From the NCBI GenBank assembly GCA_919902505.1, contig CAKKRE010000033.1, forward strand, positions 1 through 64,000: a stretch of 64,000 nt of DNA, in the 5' to 3' direction. Under the pieces are notes generated by a model, which saw only the letters and a list, made by a program, of their open reading frames with translations, was not told the DNA's origin and made no database searches. This stretch comes from Nitrospiraceae bacterium (GTDB lineage: Bacteria; Nitrospirota; Nitrospiria; Nitrospirales; Nitrospiraceae). Numbering within the stretch: position 1 is the stretch's first letter; each line of letters opens with the position of its first letter. The position numbers and the translations under genes are program-made. Shown here piece by piece: positions 1 to 8,728 of this stretch.

Positions 1-125
1 GTTTTTGAGACATGATTTTTCTGGCTTCAATTAGCGGTTAATAGAGGTGCCCTTATATCGGAGCGTTTCTCTACCAGATCGAAGCCTTAGTCTCCGCTGA
101 ATATTGGCTCTATGATGCGCAAGTT

Positions 126-1052
126 GTGAAGCACGAGCTGCTCGCACGAAACCAGGACAAGAACAAAATCATCTTCGCAGCCGGATCCAGCGCCTTCTTT
201 GGAATAGATTCTCAGCAGGTTGAACAGGCCCTAGGAACGCCCACAATTAATCTGGGCCTTCACATCGGTCGACCGGTTCATTTCCTACTGAACGAAATGA
301 CACCGTACCTCAAACGCGGTGACATCGTGGTCTTGCCGCTGGAATATGAGCATTACCGCGCAACGACTCCCTATAGCGATTGGTTCACCAATCAGGTGAT
401 GGCCTGGTACCCGGAGTATTTTTGGCAACTGGAGAACACGGAGAAACTGAGGTTCTTGCGCTCTGTCCTTCCACAGCGAGTCTTGTTGGGCGTCATCGCG
501 AAACTGATGGAGAAACATCTGGATCGCGTTCGATCAAGAGAACGAAAAAGCCCTTCGGACATCCTGAGCCTCGTCCATGCGGCGTGGAATAACCCCGACC
601 ATCAACCTGACAAGATGTTCTCATTTCTAAATCTGAATCCTCATGGTGATGCCATCGTAAGCGCGCCGGAACATCCGCTCGAATATAACGGCAACCCCTA
701 TAAGTTGGATCTCGATTTCGTAGAGCCGGCGTATTTCTGGGGTGCCCTGCAAGATTTTTTTGTGGATTGTCAGTCCCGAGGCGTTCAGGTGTATATCGCA
801 TGGCCGCCGACCCTGAAGGACAGGCTCGACCTCACTTCACCGCGCATCCAGCCCTCAGTACGCGCAATCGTGAACAAAGTTCGCAAACTCGGCATACCGA
901 TTCTCGGAAACCCCTCCGACTTTCAATATGATCCTGACCTATTTACGGGCAGCATCTACCATCTCACCCCTCGGGGAAGAGCCGAGCACACGAGTCGGTT
1001 ACTCAGCTATTTGATGGCGGAACCTCCCACACGCTCTCATCAGCCGCAATAA
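126..1052 (+). CDS. SGNH-hydrolase-like protein, N-terminus probably missing
   Basis: A 308-residue protein with a GSSAFFG block close to the start (the Ser-containing block I of SGNH/DltD-like proteins) and a C-terminal YHLTPRGR segment that resembles the block V His. Such proteins often accompany MBOAT O-acyltransferases, but no partner is visible here. The GTG start at 126 has no Shine-Dalgarno. The frame stays open back to 45 and encodes plausible sequence (FLYQIEALV), then meets TAA and TAG at 39-44. The usual N-terminal membrane anchor is therefore absent or lost to a mutation upstream. The fold is inferred from short motifs only. Confidence 0.6.
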   Translation: MKHELLARNQDKNKIIFAAGSSAFFGIDSQQVEQALGTPTINLGLHIGRPVHFLLNEMTPYLKRGDIVVLPLEYEHYRATTPYSDWFTNQVMAWYPEYFWQLENTEKLRFLRSVLPQRVLLGVIAKLMEKHLDRVRSRERKSPSDILSLVHAAWNNPDHQPDKMFSFLNLNPHGDAIVSAPEHPLEYNGNPYKLDLDFVEPAYFWGALQDFFVDCQSRGVQVYIAWPPTLKDRLDLTSPRIQPSVRAIVNKVRKLGIPILGNPSDFQYDPDLFTGSIYHLTPRGRAEHTSRLLSYLMAEPPTRSHQPQ

Positions 1053-1430
1053 CGCAGTTACAGCAAGATCTCGATGCACCCGCGAACGCATTCGAGCGGC
1101 ATTCCCATGAGCTGGCAGAGGCTCAACGAAAAATACCGCTTTGCTTCAACTTCTCTCGGCACCTTGGCCGCTCACTTGCATCGCCTCTTAGAACAACGTG
1201 ACCCGTGTCGGCCTCGGCAGTGGTGGTATTGACCTTCCCCTTGAAAACTAAACCATTGGCTTGGAAGGTCCACGCGGGCATTGGGGTCAAGAGCTCTGCC
1301 GCAAGCACGACATACAGCAAGACCTAAGAAAGAGTATAGCCAAGACAGCCCCTTTCGTGCAGCCAGCGCCACAAGCAAGGGCTTCAGGAAATGCGAATCA
1401 CCAGGATTGGAGCGGGGATGAGTTAGGAAG
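1053..1430. other. Intergenic region, no supported gene
   Basis: This 378-base stretch between the SGNH-like gene and the tRNA has only short open frames on both strands. The best is a 65-codon frame on the minus strand (1123-1320), without a recognisable domain or a convincing ribosome binding site. I see no clear terminator. Confidence 0.5.
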
Positions 1431-1508
1431 TGGTGTCCCCAACGGGATTTGAACCCGTGTTACTGCCTTGAAAGGGCAATGTCCTAGGCCAGGCTAGACG
1501 ATGGGGAC
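1431..1508 (-). tRNA. tRNA-Glu (anticodon UUC)
   Basis: Read on the minus strand, the 7-base acceptor arms GTCCCCA and TGGGGAC pair perfectly and are followed by discriminator A and an encoded CCA. The anticodon arm is TTGCC-CTTTCAA-GGCAG, giving anticodon TTC. The T arm contains GGTTCAAATCC. The gene lies convergent to the upstream gene and divergent from glgB. Confidence 0.97.
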
Positions 1509-1634
1509 GAAGAGAATTCCGTACGAGCGGGTTGATTCATACCATACTTGATCGAGAGGTGTCACTAGTCTGGAGCAAGATCACGAAGAGTCTCGCGACC
1601 AGAAGAATCGCCGACGAATCGAGTCGCCTGCCGA

Positions 1635-3641
1635 TTGACGGCCTGCCCTCAACCACAGTACTCTGCACCTGTGGACCCCCTATTGAATCATCGCCCCGGC
1701 GAACATCTTGATTCGGCTTCGCAGGCACAAGGACTCACCGCCCAGAGCAGCACTCTGCTCACGGCGGACGACCTGTACCTATTTAACGAAGGCTCTCACT
1801 TCCACCTCTATGACAAGCTCGGAGCGCACCCCACGACGCGGCAGGGTGTCGAAGGCACCTACTTTGCCGTCTGGGCGCCGGAAGCTGAGCAGGTCTCGGT
1901 CTTTGGGACTTTCAACCATTGGGATCCCACCCGCGATCCGCTCCACCCTTGTCACTCGTCCGGCATTTGGGAGGGATTCGTCCCGGGGGTTGGAGTCGGC
2001 ACGCTGTATAAGTTTCATATTCGATCCCGGAATCACGGCGCCGTCCTCATCAAGACCGACCCGTTCGCCCGTCTGAATGAAATTCCTCCAAAATCCGCCT
2101 CAGTTGTCTGGAACCTCGACTACACCTGGCAGGACCAGAACTGGATGCAAACCCGCGCCCGGCACAACGCGCTTAATGCGCCGATCAGTATTTACGAGGT
2201 CCATCTCGGCTCGTGGATGCGAGTTCCCGGCGAGGGCAACCGCTCCCTCAGTTATCGCGAGACTGCGCCAAAATTAATCGAGTATGTGCAGCGATTGGGC
2301 TTCACCCATGTGGAATTCCTGCCTCTCATGGACCATCCCTTCTTTGGCTCCTGGGGCTATCAAACGACTGGGTACTTTGCCCCCTCCGGCAACTATGGGA
2401 CGCCGCAGGACCTCATGTACCTGATCGACCAGCTCCACCAGCACAATATCGGAGTCATTCTCGATTGGGTGCCGTCCCATTTTCCGACGGATGAACACGG
2501 GCTGAGTCGATTCGACGGCAGCCACCTCTTCGAACATGCGGACCCTCGCCAGGGCCTCCATCCCGATTGGGGGACGGCGGTGTTCAACTACAGTCGTAAC
2601 GAAGTCCGCAGCTTTCTGATCAGCAGCGCCCTCTTCTGGCTGGAGCAATACCATGCCGACGGGCTGCGAGTGGATGCCGTCGCGTCGATGCTGTATCTGG
2701 ATTATTCCCGAAAAGAAGGCGAGTGGATTCCCAACCGGCATGGCGGCCGGGAAAACCTGGAGGCCATCACCTTCTTACGGCAACTCAACGAAGAAATCTA
2801 TCGCCGCCATCCGGACGTGCAGACCTTTGCGGAAGAATCCACCTCCTGGCCGTCCGTGTCACGCCCGACGTATGCAGGCGGATTGGGCTTCGGCATGAAA
2901 TGGGACATGGGATGGATGCACGACACGCTGGAGTACATGGCGCTGGACCCCGTGTACCGAAAACATCACCACCGGAACCTCACCTTCCGCATGCTATACG
3001 CGTTCCAAGAGAACTTCTTACTTCCCCTGTCTCACGACGAAGTCGTCCATGGCAAAGGCTCGCTTCTGGGCAAAATGCCCGGCGACGATTGGCAGAAGTT
3101 CGCCAACCTCCGTGCGCTGTTCGGCTATATGTATGCCCAGGCTGCAAAAAAACTGATTTTCATGGGTGGTGAAATCGGCCAGTGGCGCGAATGGGCCCAC
3201 GACGACAGCATCGATTGGAACCTGCTCCAGTACCAGCCTCATCAAGGGCTGCAACGGTGGGTCGCCGATCTGAATCATCTCTACCGGACAGAGCCGGCGC
3301 TGCATGAATTCGATTTCGACCCGCGAGGGTTCGAGTGGATCGACTGCCAGGACGTGGATGCCGGTGTCATCAGTCTCTTGCGACACGGCCAGACACCACA
3401 GCAACACATCGCCGTCGTCTGTAATTTTACGCCGGTCCCACGGCTGCAGTATCGCGTCGGCGTCCCACAAGGCGGCTATTGGAAGGAACTGTTGAACAGC
3501 GACGCGTCCATGTACGGCGGCACCGGCCTTGGAAATCTCGGTGGCCTCTCGGCTGAGCCCATTCCGGCCCACGATCGAACGCACTCGTTGGCCATGACGC
3601 TGCCCCCGCTCTCCGTGCTGTTCTTCAAGGCCCCCTCCTAG
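1635..3641 (+). CDS. glgB: 1,4-alpha-glucan branching enzyme GlgB
   Basis: A GH13 enzyme that transfers alpha-1,4 chains to alpha-1,6 positions during glycogen synthesis in the cytoplasm. The N-terminus starts directly with the carbohydrate-binding (CBM48) module and lacks the extra N1 domain of the E. coli enzyme. The four GH13 motifs are intact: DWVPSHFP around residue 277, GLRVDA with nucleophile Asp347, EEST with acid/base Glu400, and LSHDE with Asp468. The 53 and 121 residue spacings match those of E. coli GlgB (D405, E458, D526). The TTG start at 1635 has no clear ribosome binding site; GTG at 1671 is an alternative. No other glycogen gene is nearby. Confidence 0.95.
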   Translation: MTACPQPQYSAPVDPLLNHRPGEHLDSASQAQGLTAQSSTLLTADDLYLFNEGSHFHLYDKLGAHPTTRQGVEGTYFAVWAPEAEQVSVFGTFNHWDPTRDPLHPCHSSGIWEGFVPGVGVGTLYKFHIRSRNHGAVLIKTDPFARLNEIPPKSASVVWNLDYTWQDQNWMQTRARHNALNAPISIYEVHLGSWMRVPGEGNRSLSYRETAPKLIEYVQRLGFTHVEFLPLMDHPFFGSWGYQTTGYFAPSGNYGTPQDLMYLIDQLHQHNIGVILDWVPSHFPTDEHGLSRFDGSHLFEHADPRQGLHPDWGTAVFNYSRNEVRSFLISSALFWLEQYHADGLRVDAVASMLYLDYSRKEGEWIPNRHGGRENLEAITFLRQLNEEIYRRHPDVQTFAEESTSWPSVSRPTYAGGLGFGMKWDMGWMHDTLEYMALDPVYRKHHHRNLTFRMLYAFQENFLLPLSHDEVVHGKGSLLGKMPGDDWQKFANLRALFGYMYAQAAKKLIFMGGEIGQWREWAHDDSIDWNLLQYQPHQGLQRWVADLNHLYRTEPALHEFDFDPRGFEWIDCQDVDAGVISLLRHGQTPQQHIAVVCNFTPVPRLQYRVGVPQGGYWKELLNSDASMYGGTGLGNLGGLSAEPIPAHDRTHSLAMTLPPLSVLFFKAPS

Positions 3642-3743
3642 AGCCGTCCCTAGGCTCGCCTTTCCACGCCCAGCTACGGTAGGATCGCGACACCGGACCC
3701 CCGATGCCGGCACACAACGATTCGGATGATAGAGGAGGCGACG

Positions 3744-4229
3744 ATGGCAATTCGCTCACGCGCAACTTCAATGCAGCACGGGCTGGTATTGCTCGTGACC
3801 TGCCTCACCCTCGCGCACTGCTCCCACGACATCCACGAGAAACGGGCCGACACCGTCAAGGATCATGTCGAAGCCTTCTACGATCATTTGACACATGATC
3901 GCGGCGCGGCGGCTGTGAGGGAGAATGAAGCGATCGAACACCTCTCATCCCAGTTGGGCGACATCATCTCTCGGCGCGTCAATCGACCAGGAACCAACCA
4001 AGTCGATCGCGAATGGACCGACCTTCGCACCGCCAACGAGACGGCCGCCCAAAACTGGCTGGCTTTGGGACAATATCTGTCGATCAAGAAGCAATATGCG
4101 CAATCCCGGGCAACCTACCAGCGTGTCATTGATACCTACACCGGCGAGACAGAGCGGACCTATCGGGAGCAGGCGGCGCGAGCCATTCGTGACTTAGACA
4201 TCCTCAACCCGCCCCCTTCCTCCCGCTAG
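3744..4229 (+). CDS. Lipoprotein with TPR-like C-terminal helices
   Basis: A 161-residue secreted lipoprotein: a basic N-terminus, a hydrophobic stretch and a lipobox ending LAHC. The C-terminal half (WLALGQYLSIKKQYAQS and following) reads like one or two TPR helices. ATG 3744 was chosen over ATG 3726 because AGAGGAGG lies five bases upstream. It ends two bases before the next lipoprotein gene region, so the pair is probably co-transcribed. Function unknown. Confidence 0.75.
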   Translation: MAIRSRATSMQHGLVLLVTCLTLAHCSHDIHEKRADTVKDHVEAFYDHLTHDRGAAAVRENEAIEHLSSQLGDIISRRVNRPGTNQVDREWTDLRTANETAAQNWLALGQYLSIKKQYAQSRATYQRVIDTYTGETERTYREQAARAIRDLDILNPPPSSR

Positions 4230-4243
4230 CGATGGAGTTCGGA

Positions 4244-4807
4244 ATGCGGCGCCCCATGCGGGATCTCAACTACCGACTCACAATCATGGTGCTTGGCACC
4301 TATCTCGTCGGAGCCGGATGTGTGCATCATATTCACGTCACCTCACCATCCAGCGATAGGGCTGCGGCCCCGATCCCCGCGACTGTCCAGCTTGAGGTAC
4401 CGCTCCTCGCCATAGAAGGGGCGGATCACATGCCGGGCATTCCCCTCCTCGAATGGCCGCCGAAAGACTTACAACAAACGATTGTCGAGTATTTCACTCA
4501 GCGCCAGACCTTCACGTCTATCGGAACAGAAGCTGGTGACATGCGCCTGGTTGTGAAAGCCTGGCTCATGCTTCGCGCGCCTGACCGCTACCTCTACCGG
4601 GTCCATTTGGAATCCGACCTTGCCATTTCCGGACAAGCCCCCCTCAAGACATACGCGGCCGAAGGTGAAGCCCTTGGCTCCTCAGTGCGATGGGTTACCG
4701 CATCGGATCAAGAGCCGATCGCCGAGGCCACCGCTCAAGCCCTGCACCAATTGGCCACTCAGATTGAACAAGATCGTGAGTTTGTCATCAAGTCTACTCA
4801 CCGGTAG
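4244..4807 (+). CDS. Uncharacterised lipoprotein
   Basis: A 187-residue protein with a signal peptide and lipobox LVGAGC, so it is probably membrane-anchored in the periplasm or outer membrane. ATG 4244 is preceded by GGAG at a six-base spacing; ATG 4232 is the in-frame alternative. The mature part has alternating beta-type segments and the end is helical (AQALHQLATQIEQ). I do not recognise the family. It follows the TPR-like lipoprotein with almost no gap, suggesting an envelope pair. Confidence 0.7.
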   Translation: MRRPMRDLNYRLTIMVLGTYLVGAGCVHHIHVTSPSSDRAAAPIPATVQLEVPLLAIEGADHMPGIPLLEWPPKDLQQTIVEYFTQRQTFTSIGTEAGDMRLVVKAWLMLRAPDRYLYRVHLESDLAISGQAPLKTYAAEGEALGSSVRWVTASDQEPIAEATAQALHQLATQIEQDREFVIKSTHR

Positions 4808-5187
4808 ACTCTCCTGACAGATCCGCTTCGAGCCACAGCCTCGACTCGCGACTCACGCGCACATGTCGCATATGCACGTATGCTTTCGGATACGAATCCG
4901 TATCCCATTCGATACAGGCCTATCGTGAGATAAACCCTTATTTCCTCTATTTCCTCAGGATTCAGCCTGAAAAGACAGTGATTGAGTGGTTCGCACGGCT
5001 ATCGACCACATGCACCGGCACAATTCCAACTCACCCCGGCACCAAACAATACTGGCATTAAGCTTGCTCTCCCATGGGCGAGCAATGCAGCTACGGCGCT
5101 GCTTGGACCTGCTCTCTTCCTATCGAAGCAAGCGAATCACAAGAGCAGCTCTATCCGTTTCTCGTGCGCCTAGGAGAAAGAAGTCGC
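4808..5187. other. Intergenic region with a small palindrome
   Basis: About 380 bases without a supported gene. It holds a 7-bp perfect inverted repeat, GGATACG-AATC-CGTATCC, at 4888-4905, which could be an operator or a weak hairpin. Open frames upstream of 5188 belong to the overlong form of the next ORF. Confidence 0.4.
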
Positions 5188-6384
5188 GTGTCCAAACGGT
5201 TGATTCTGTGCTTCGATGGCATGTGGGACTTACCTCCAGACCCTGGCAGGCCGTTGCCCTCATCGAGCATTCCCAACACACAAGCCCTACATAACTCCCA
5301 CAGTCATCTATCTCCGGCCACGAATGTACTGCGGCTCTACCATTCAATCCTCCCGCGGACGCAGGACGGACGTGCGCAACAGAAATGGTATGACTCCGGT
5401 GCCGACACTCCCTGGTTTTATCGGTTCCGGACTGGCTCATTTGGGTATGGAGTGGACCAGACCATCCTCCACGCTTACGCCTACCTCGCATCCACCTACG
5501 AACCCGGTGATGAGCTGTTCGTCTATGGCTTCAGTCGAGGTGCGTATACCGCACGTTCTCTCGTGGGCTTGCTCACCATAGCCGGCCTCATCCCCGCCTC
5601 ACTCTTACATACCGACCTTGTCAAGCGCGTGCGTGAGGCCGCCTCCCATCCCTCACCCTCGACGACAACAACCACTGCTCTTCGACAATGCCTACACGAA
5701 ATGATTCTCGATCCCTCCAATCAGGCCATCGACGATGCCTACCGCCTCTATCGTAAGGGACACGGCGCTATCCTCGCAGGAATGCCTACCTCCGCGAGAC
5801 GACGAGGAACACTAGACGTCCCGATCACGCTTCTCGGGTTGTGGGAAACCGTCGGCCCACTTGGAATTCCGACCAACGCGCTCAAGTGGCTCAACGACCA
5901 CCGCTATAATTTTCACGATACCGAACTGAGTTCGATCGTAAAGCAGGCCTATCATGCACTCGCCATCGACGAACACCGCGCAAACCACAACGCGACACTG
6001 TGGACCTCGCCGGCCTGCCCGGGGCAGACCATTGAACAACGCTGGTTCGCAGGGGCACACGGTGATCTCGGCGGGACCTACCCGGAACGGGACTTGGCAG
6101 ATGTCGCATTGGCCTGGCTGCAGCGGCACTCAATGGAAAAGGGATTGGCTATTGAAACCCGTTCGGTTCCGCTGCAACCAAATGCGCTAAGTCCGATTCA
6201 CGATTCGTTTAGCGAGTGTTTTGGAAGGATCCGGAAGTGGTTTCATTCACGATTCTATCGACCAGTCATGCAGACGGGAACGAATACCGAAGTACTGGAC
6301 AGATCAGTCCATACACGCCTCATCCACACACCCCATTATCGACCGAAAAACGAGGGCTTGAAAAGCGTCTTGCATTTTGAATGA
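5188..6384 (+). CDS. DUF2235 alpha/beta-hydrolase (Tle1-like lipase fold)
   Basis: A 398-residue protein beginning KRLILCFDGMWD, typical of DUF2235, with nucleophile elbow GFSRGAYTARS (Ser116) and a later WFAGAHGDLGG segment carrying the probable catalytic Asp/His region. Members include phospholipase effectors of type VI secretion, but no secretion gene is near and there is no signal peptide, so a housekeeping or orphan hydrolase is equally likely. GTG 5188 is chosen because GGAGAAAG precedes it and the family starts at this point; the frame is open further upstream to ATG 5074, which adds non-homologous sequence. Confidence 0.85.
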   Translation: MSKRLILCFDGMWDLPPDPGRPLPSSSIPNTQALHNSHSHLSPATNVLRLYHSILPRTQDGRAQQKWYDSGADTPWFYRFRTGSFGYGVDQTILHAYAYLASTYEPGDELFVYGFSRGAYTARSLVGLLTIAGLIPASLLHTDLVKRVREAASHPSPSTTTTTALRQCLHEMILDPSNQAIDDAYRLYRKGHGAILAGMPTSARRRGTLDVPITLLGLWETVGPLGIPTNALKWLNDHRYNFHDTELSSIVKQAYHALAIDEHRANHNATLWTSPACPGQTIEQRWFAGAHGDLGGTYPERDLADVALAWLQRHSMEKGLAIETRSVPLQPNALSPIHDSFSECFGRIRKWFHSRFYRPVMQTGTNTEVLDRSVHTRLIHTPHYRPKNEGLKSVLHFE

Positions 6385-6752
6385 GCCCTGCTGTATTCAC
6401 CAAATTTACCAACCTCCCGCAACACGACGCCTTGAACAGCAGGACGGCACAGCCTTAGACCGTTACCTGACCGAACAACAATCCCCACCAAGTACTTCGA
6501 CCCTCACCTCCACAGACACACCTACTGCCCGTTAATTCGTACTCTTCAATGGCCTATTTCGCTCAACCCTAGCCCGGACTATTCATGAACAGTCCGGGCT
6601 AGGACGCTCGCCGCAGGTCCTTCAGGCTCCGCGTCCCCTGGCGTGCCCCTCGTTAGAAGTACCCTCTTCGCAGACTATCTGATCCGTCATAGCCGAGATA
6701 GGTTCATCACCGGGGTTTCGTCGTGCTCGTTCGCCACACGCGGGAGGTTCGC
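6385..6752. other. Intergenic region containing a palindromic repeat
   Basis: A 368-base gap. Apart from the palindrome at 6568-6603 it has only short open frames without recognisable features. The ribosome binding site GGGAGG of the next gene lies at 6742-6747. Confidence 0.5.
6568..6603. repeat. 36-bp palindrome, joined ends of a MITE-like element
   Basis: Perfect 13-base arms, CCTAGCCCGGACT and its complement, flank a 10-base centre ATTCATGAAC. The arms plus the ATTCATGAA motif match both ends of the 181-bp element at 16903-17083, so this copy looks like that element with its interior deleted. It would also fold as a strong hairpin and might act as a bidirectional terminator. Confidence 0.75.
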
Positions 6753-7115
6753 ATGACACGTTCATCGCATCGAAGATTCGTCGTTCACTGCATCCTTTCT
6801 GCTGCAGCCATGGGGTGCGCAGAAAAAGGGCGCATCATCGATTCCGGTCTCGTCGATGCGCCGCACCCGACCCCCCACAGCCTCATCGACGGAGACTACC
6901 TTGCCCTCAAACTGCAGGTTCCTGAAGATCGCCGACCGGTCTCGATAGGTTTGGCGAGAGTCACCTGGGCACAAGGAAACCGATTCGGAGTGGAACTGCT
7001 CATGATGGATGCTGATGAACGGGCTCGATTGAATGGTTTCCTCGAAGCACACCTTCCCCTCGAACTGGAATTTCAAGACTCACATCAGGAACTCACGATT
7101 ACAGCGGCGGAATAG
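6753..7115 (+). CDS. Degenerate PilZ-domain protein
   Basis: A 120-residue protein whose C-terminal two thirds (LIDGDYLALKLQVP, then ARVTWAQGNRFGVEL) follow the PilZ beta-barrel pattern of small GC-rich bacterial PilZ proteins. The c-di-GMP signature is poor: only RRF stands where RxxxR is expected, and DSGLVDA replaces [D/N]xSxxG. It may not bind the nucleotide. The hydrophobic segment near the start could be mistaken for a lipoprotein signal, but it aligns with the first PilZ strand and the residue before MGC is not lipobox-like. ATG 6753 has GGGAGG upstream. Confidence 0.65.
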   Translation: MTRSSHRRFVVHCILSAAAMGCAEKGRIIDSGLVDAPHPTPHSLIDGDYLALKLQVPEDRRPVSIGLARVTWAQGNRFGVELLMMDADERARLNGFLEAHLPLELEFQDSHQELTITAAE

Positions 7116-7351
7116 CCCCACGTACAGACGGCAAGAATAGTTCTCTTGAGAAAGGTGACCATGATGCCGAATGGCCTCCATCTCCGCGCCTCCCGACGAG
7201 CGAAGACTCGATGCACCTATCAATATTTCGCCACCAGTTCAAAACATCCAACCTGGGGGGTACACCAAGGAGGTACTTCGTTCAGGTCTGTCGGAGATGA
7301 CCGTCCGGTTCTACGCTTACACATAGGCACTGAACAATGGAGGAGGCCACT

Positions 7352-7597
7352 ATGAGGTGTTTTCGCTGTGACGGATGCATGGTTGAAGATTTCCTGTTGG
7401 ATATGGAGGACTCGTCGGGGCCCATGTGGCTTCACGCCAAACGATGCATGAACTGCGGAAATGTGGCCGAGAAGGTGTTGGAGCACAACCGACAGACTCA
7501 GGGCGCCGCACTGCACTCCTCCACCTCCGCGGCCAAGATTCCAAACCGTGAGCATGCCCACTTCGGATCAGGAGGCATGGCACACCTGGCTGCCTAG
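7352..7597 (+). CDS. Small double-CxxC zinc-ribbon protein
   Basis: An 81-residue protein with CFRCDGC at residues 3-9 and CMNCGN around residue 37, two CxxC knuckles that probably bind one zinc ion. ATG 7352 lies five bases after GGAGGAGG; ATG 7337 sits inside that site and is less likely. A perfect 12-bp hairpin follows the stop. The target, nucleic acid or protein, is unknown. Confidence 0.7.
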   Translation: MRCFRCDGCMVEDFLLDMEDSSGPMWLHAKRCMNCGNVAEKVLEHNRQTQGAALHSSTSAAKIPNREHAHFGSGGMAHLAA

Positions 7598-7609
7598 TCG
7601 CAATGCAAA

Positions 7610-7651
7610 GACCAGGATGCCAGGGAAATCCCGTCCGGAGGCATCCTGGTC
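7610..7651 (+). terminator. Hairpin after the zinc-ribbon gene
   Basis: GACCAGGATGCC (7610-7621) pairs perfectly with GGCATCCTGGTC (7640-7651) across an 18-base loop. It begins 12 bases after the stop codon. There is no T tract, so terminator function is inferred from position and stem strength. Confidence 0.55.
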
Positions 7652-7734
7652 ACGACTGTCTTGCAGTGAACTGTATGCGGATAACGAGCATCCCTCTTCA
7701 CAACTCATCCATGCCTAGACCGGTGGAATAAACG

Positions 7735-7911
7735 ATGTCCATTGATGTAGAGCTCGCTCTCATTTTGGGGCTGTTCTTAATCGGCGCGGTCGTACTCGCA
7801 ATTGATAACCTGGTGTATGCGATGTCTCGGCGTGTGAGCCGTTGGCTACGCAACCGCAAATCACTCTCTACGCCCCCGCCTGTCAGTTCGACCCAGAAAA
7901 AAAGGCTATGA
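7735..7911 (+). CDS. 58-residue single-span membrane protein
   Basis: Begins MSIDVELALILGLFLIG, has one transmembrane helix (about residues 6-26) and then a basic, Arg-rich tail ending QKKRL. The arrangement predicts an N-out, C-in small inner-membrane protein. A weak GTGGA lies upstream of ATG 7735. The gene stands between the zinc-ribbon gene and another small membrane protein gene. No family recognised. Confidence 0.5.
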   Translation: MSIDVELALILGLFLIGAVVLAIDNLVYAMSRRVSRWLRNRKSLSTPPPVSSTQKKRL

Positions 7912-7915
7912 CAGC

Positions 7916-8191
7916 ATGTCGGATCGCCCTGTCATTCAACCTCGCACCCGCGAGGAACAGGAGACCGTTTACTGTTGGCCTTTCTCTCCTCTGCGTTCGT
8001 TTCCGATTGCACGTTCCGTTGAGATTCAAAAGGAGGCACAAGTGAAACGTCGCCCAGCCGAGAGCATGAAATGTGCGTCACTACCGAGCACTCGCTCTAC
8101 CGGCATCTCTCACACTCTTCTTTTTTTGATCATGAAGCAATTGGAAGTCAGTCGGGCAGGAGACGATCATCAACAGGGGAGGCTGCAGTGA
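7916..8191 (+). CDS. Doubtful 91-codon frame coupled to the next gene
   Basis: ATG 7916 lies four bases after the previous stop and the frame ends at a TGA inside the GTGA start of the next gene, an arrangement typical of coupled genes. The product has no recognisable domain, its composition is uneven, and no good ribosome binding site is visible. It may be a chance frame. Confidence 0.25.
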   Translation: MSDRPVIQPRTREEQETVYCWPFSPLRSFPIARSVEIQKEAQVKRRPAESMKCASLPSTRSTGISHTLLFLIMKQLEVSRAGDDHQQGRLQ

Positions 8192-8559
8192 CCTCCACCG
8201 CCAAAACTGTGGTACGCGATGCCGCGATCGTTTACGGGCTGACCTTTGCCGCGGGGCTGTGCATGGCTGCAGCCGGGATAACCCTTGAGAACAATTCTTC
8301 AACCGCATATCTCTGTAATTTGTTGTCAGGAGTGCTCGGCTTCACCCTGGTGGGCACTCGCCTCTCCGCCAACCGAGCGGAACACTTGGCATGGGTGGCG
8401 GCAACCCTCTGGACCTTCAACCTTACGAATATCGCACTGGGACTCCAAACCAGCTCAGCATGGATACACAGCGGCCTCACCATCCTGCTCATGGCCTCCT
8501 TAGGCGGAAGCCTCGCCATGATCCTCACCCTGACATCGGCAGCCGATCGTCGAACGTGA
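8188..8559 (+). CDS. Small multi-span membrane protein
   Basis: A 123-residue hydrophobic protein with about four predicted transmembrane helices: around IVYGLTFAAGLCMAAAG, the NLLSGVLGFTLVG segment, the LWTFNLTNIALG segment and the LTILLMASLGG segment. GTG 8188 is chosen because GGGGAGG lies five bases upstream; the frame extends further upstream without membrane character. No family recognised. Confidence 0.65.
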   Translation: MTSTAKTVVRDAAIVYGLTFAAGLCMAAAGITLENNSSTAYLCNLLSGVLGFTLVGTRLSANRAEHLAWVAATLWTFNLTNIALGLQTSSAWIHSGLTILLMASLGGSLAMILTLTSAADRRT

Positions 8560-8728
8560 ATGTCTTTCAGGCAACAGACGCACAACCCTGAAAATCCAGG
8601 AGCGTTCAGGTTGAAGCGAGGTGGAGGGGCTGCGGCTTAGCTCATGGGAGATCGACGAGAAAGCAGGCGAGCGAACACGTATCAGAGCATAGCAACAGAC
8701 TAGACCTACGCCTCAAGAGGCAACGTCA

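Noticed and set aside
1431-1508. tRNA-Glu as an integration site of a mobile island.
   Set aside because: No integrase gene and no direct repeat of the tRNA 3' end were found nearby.
5188-6384. Type VI secretion effector island around the DUF2235 hydrolase.
   Set aside because: No VgrG, PAAR, Tss or immunity-like gene is adjacent; DUF2235 proteins also occur alone.
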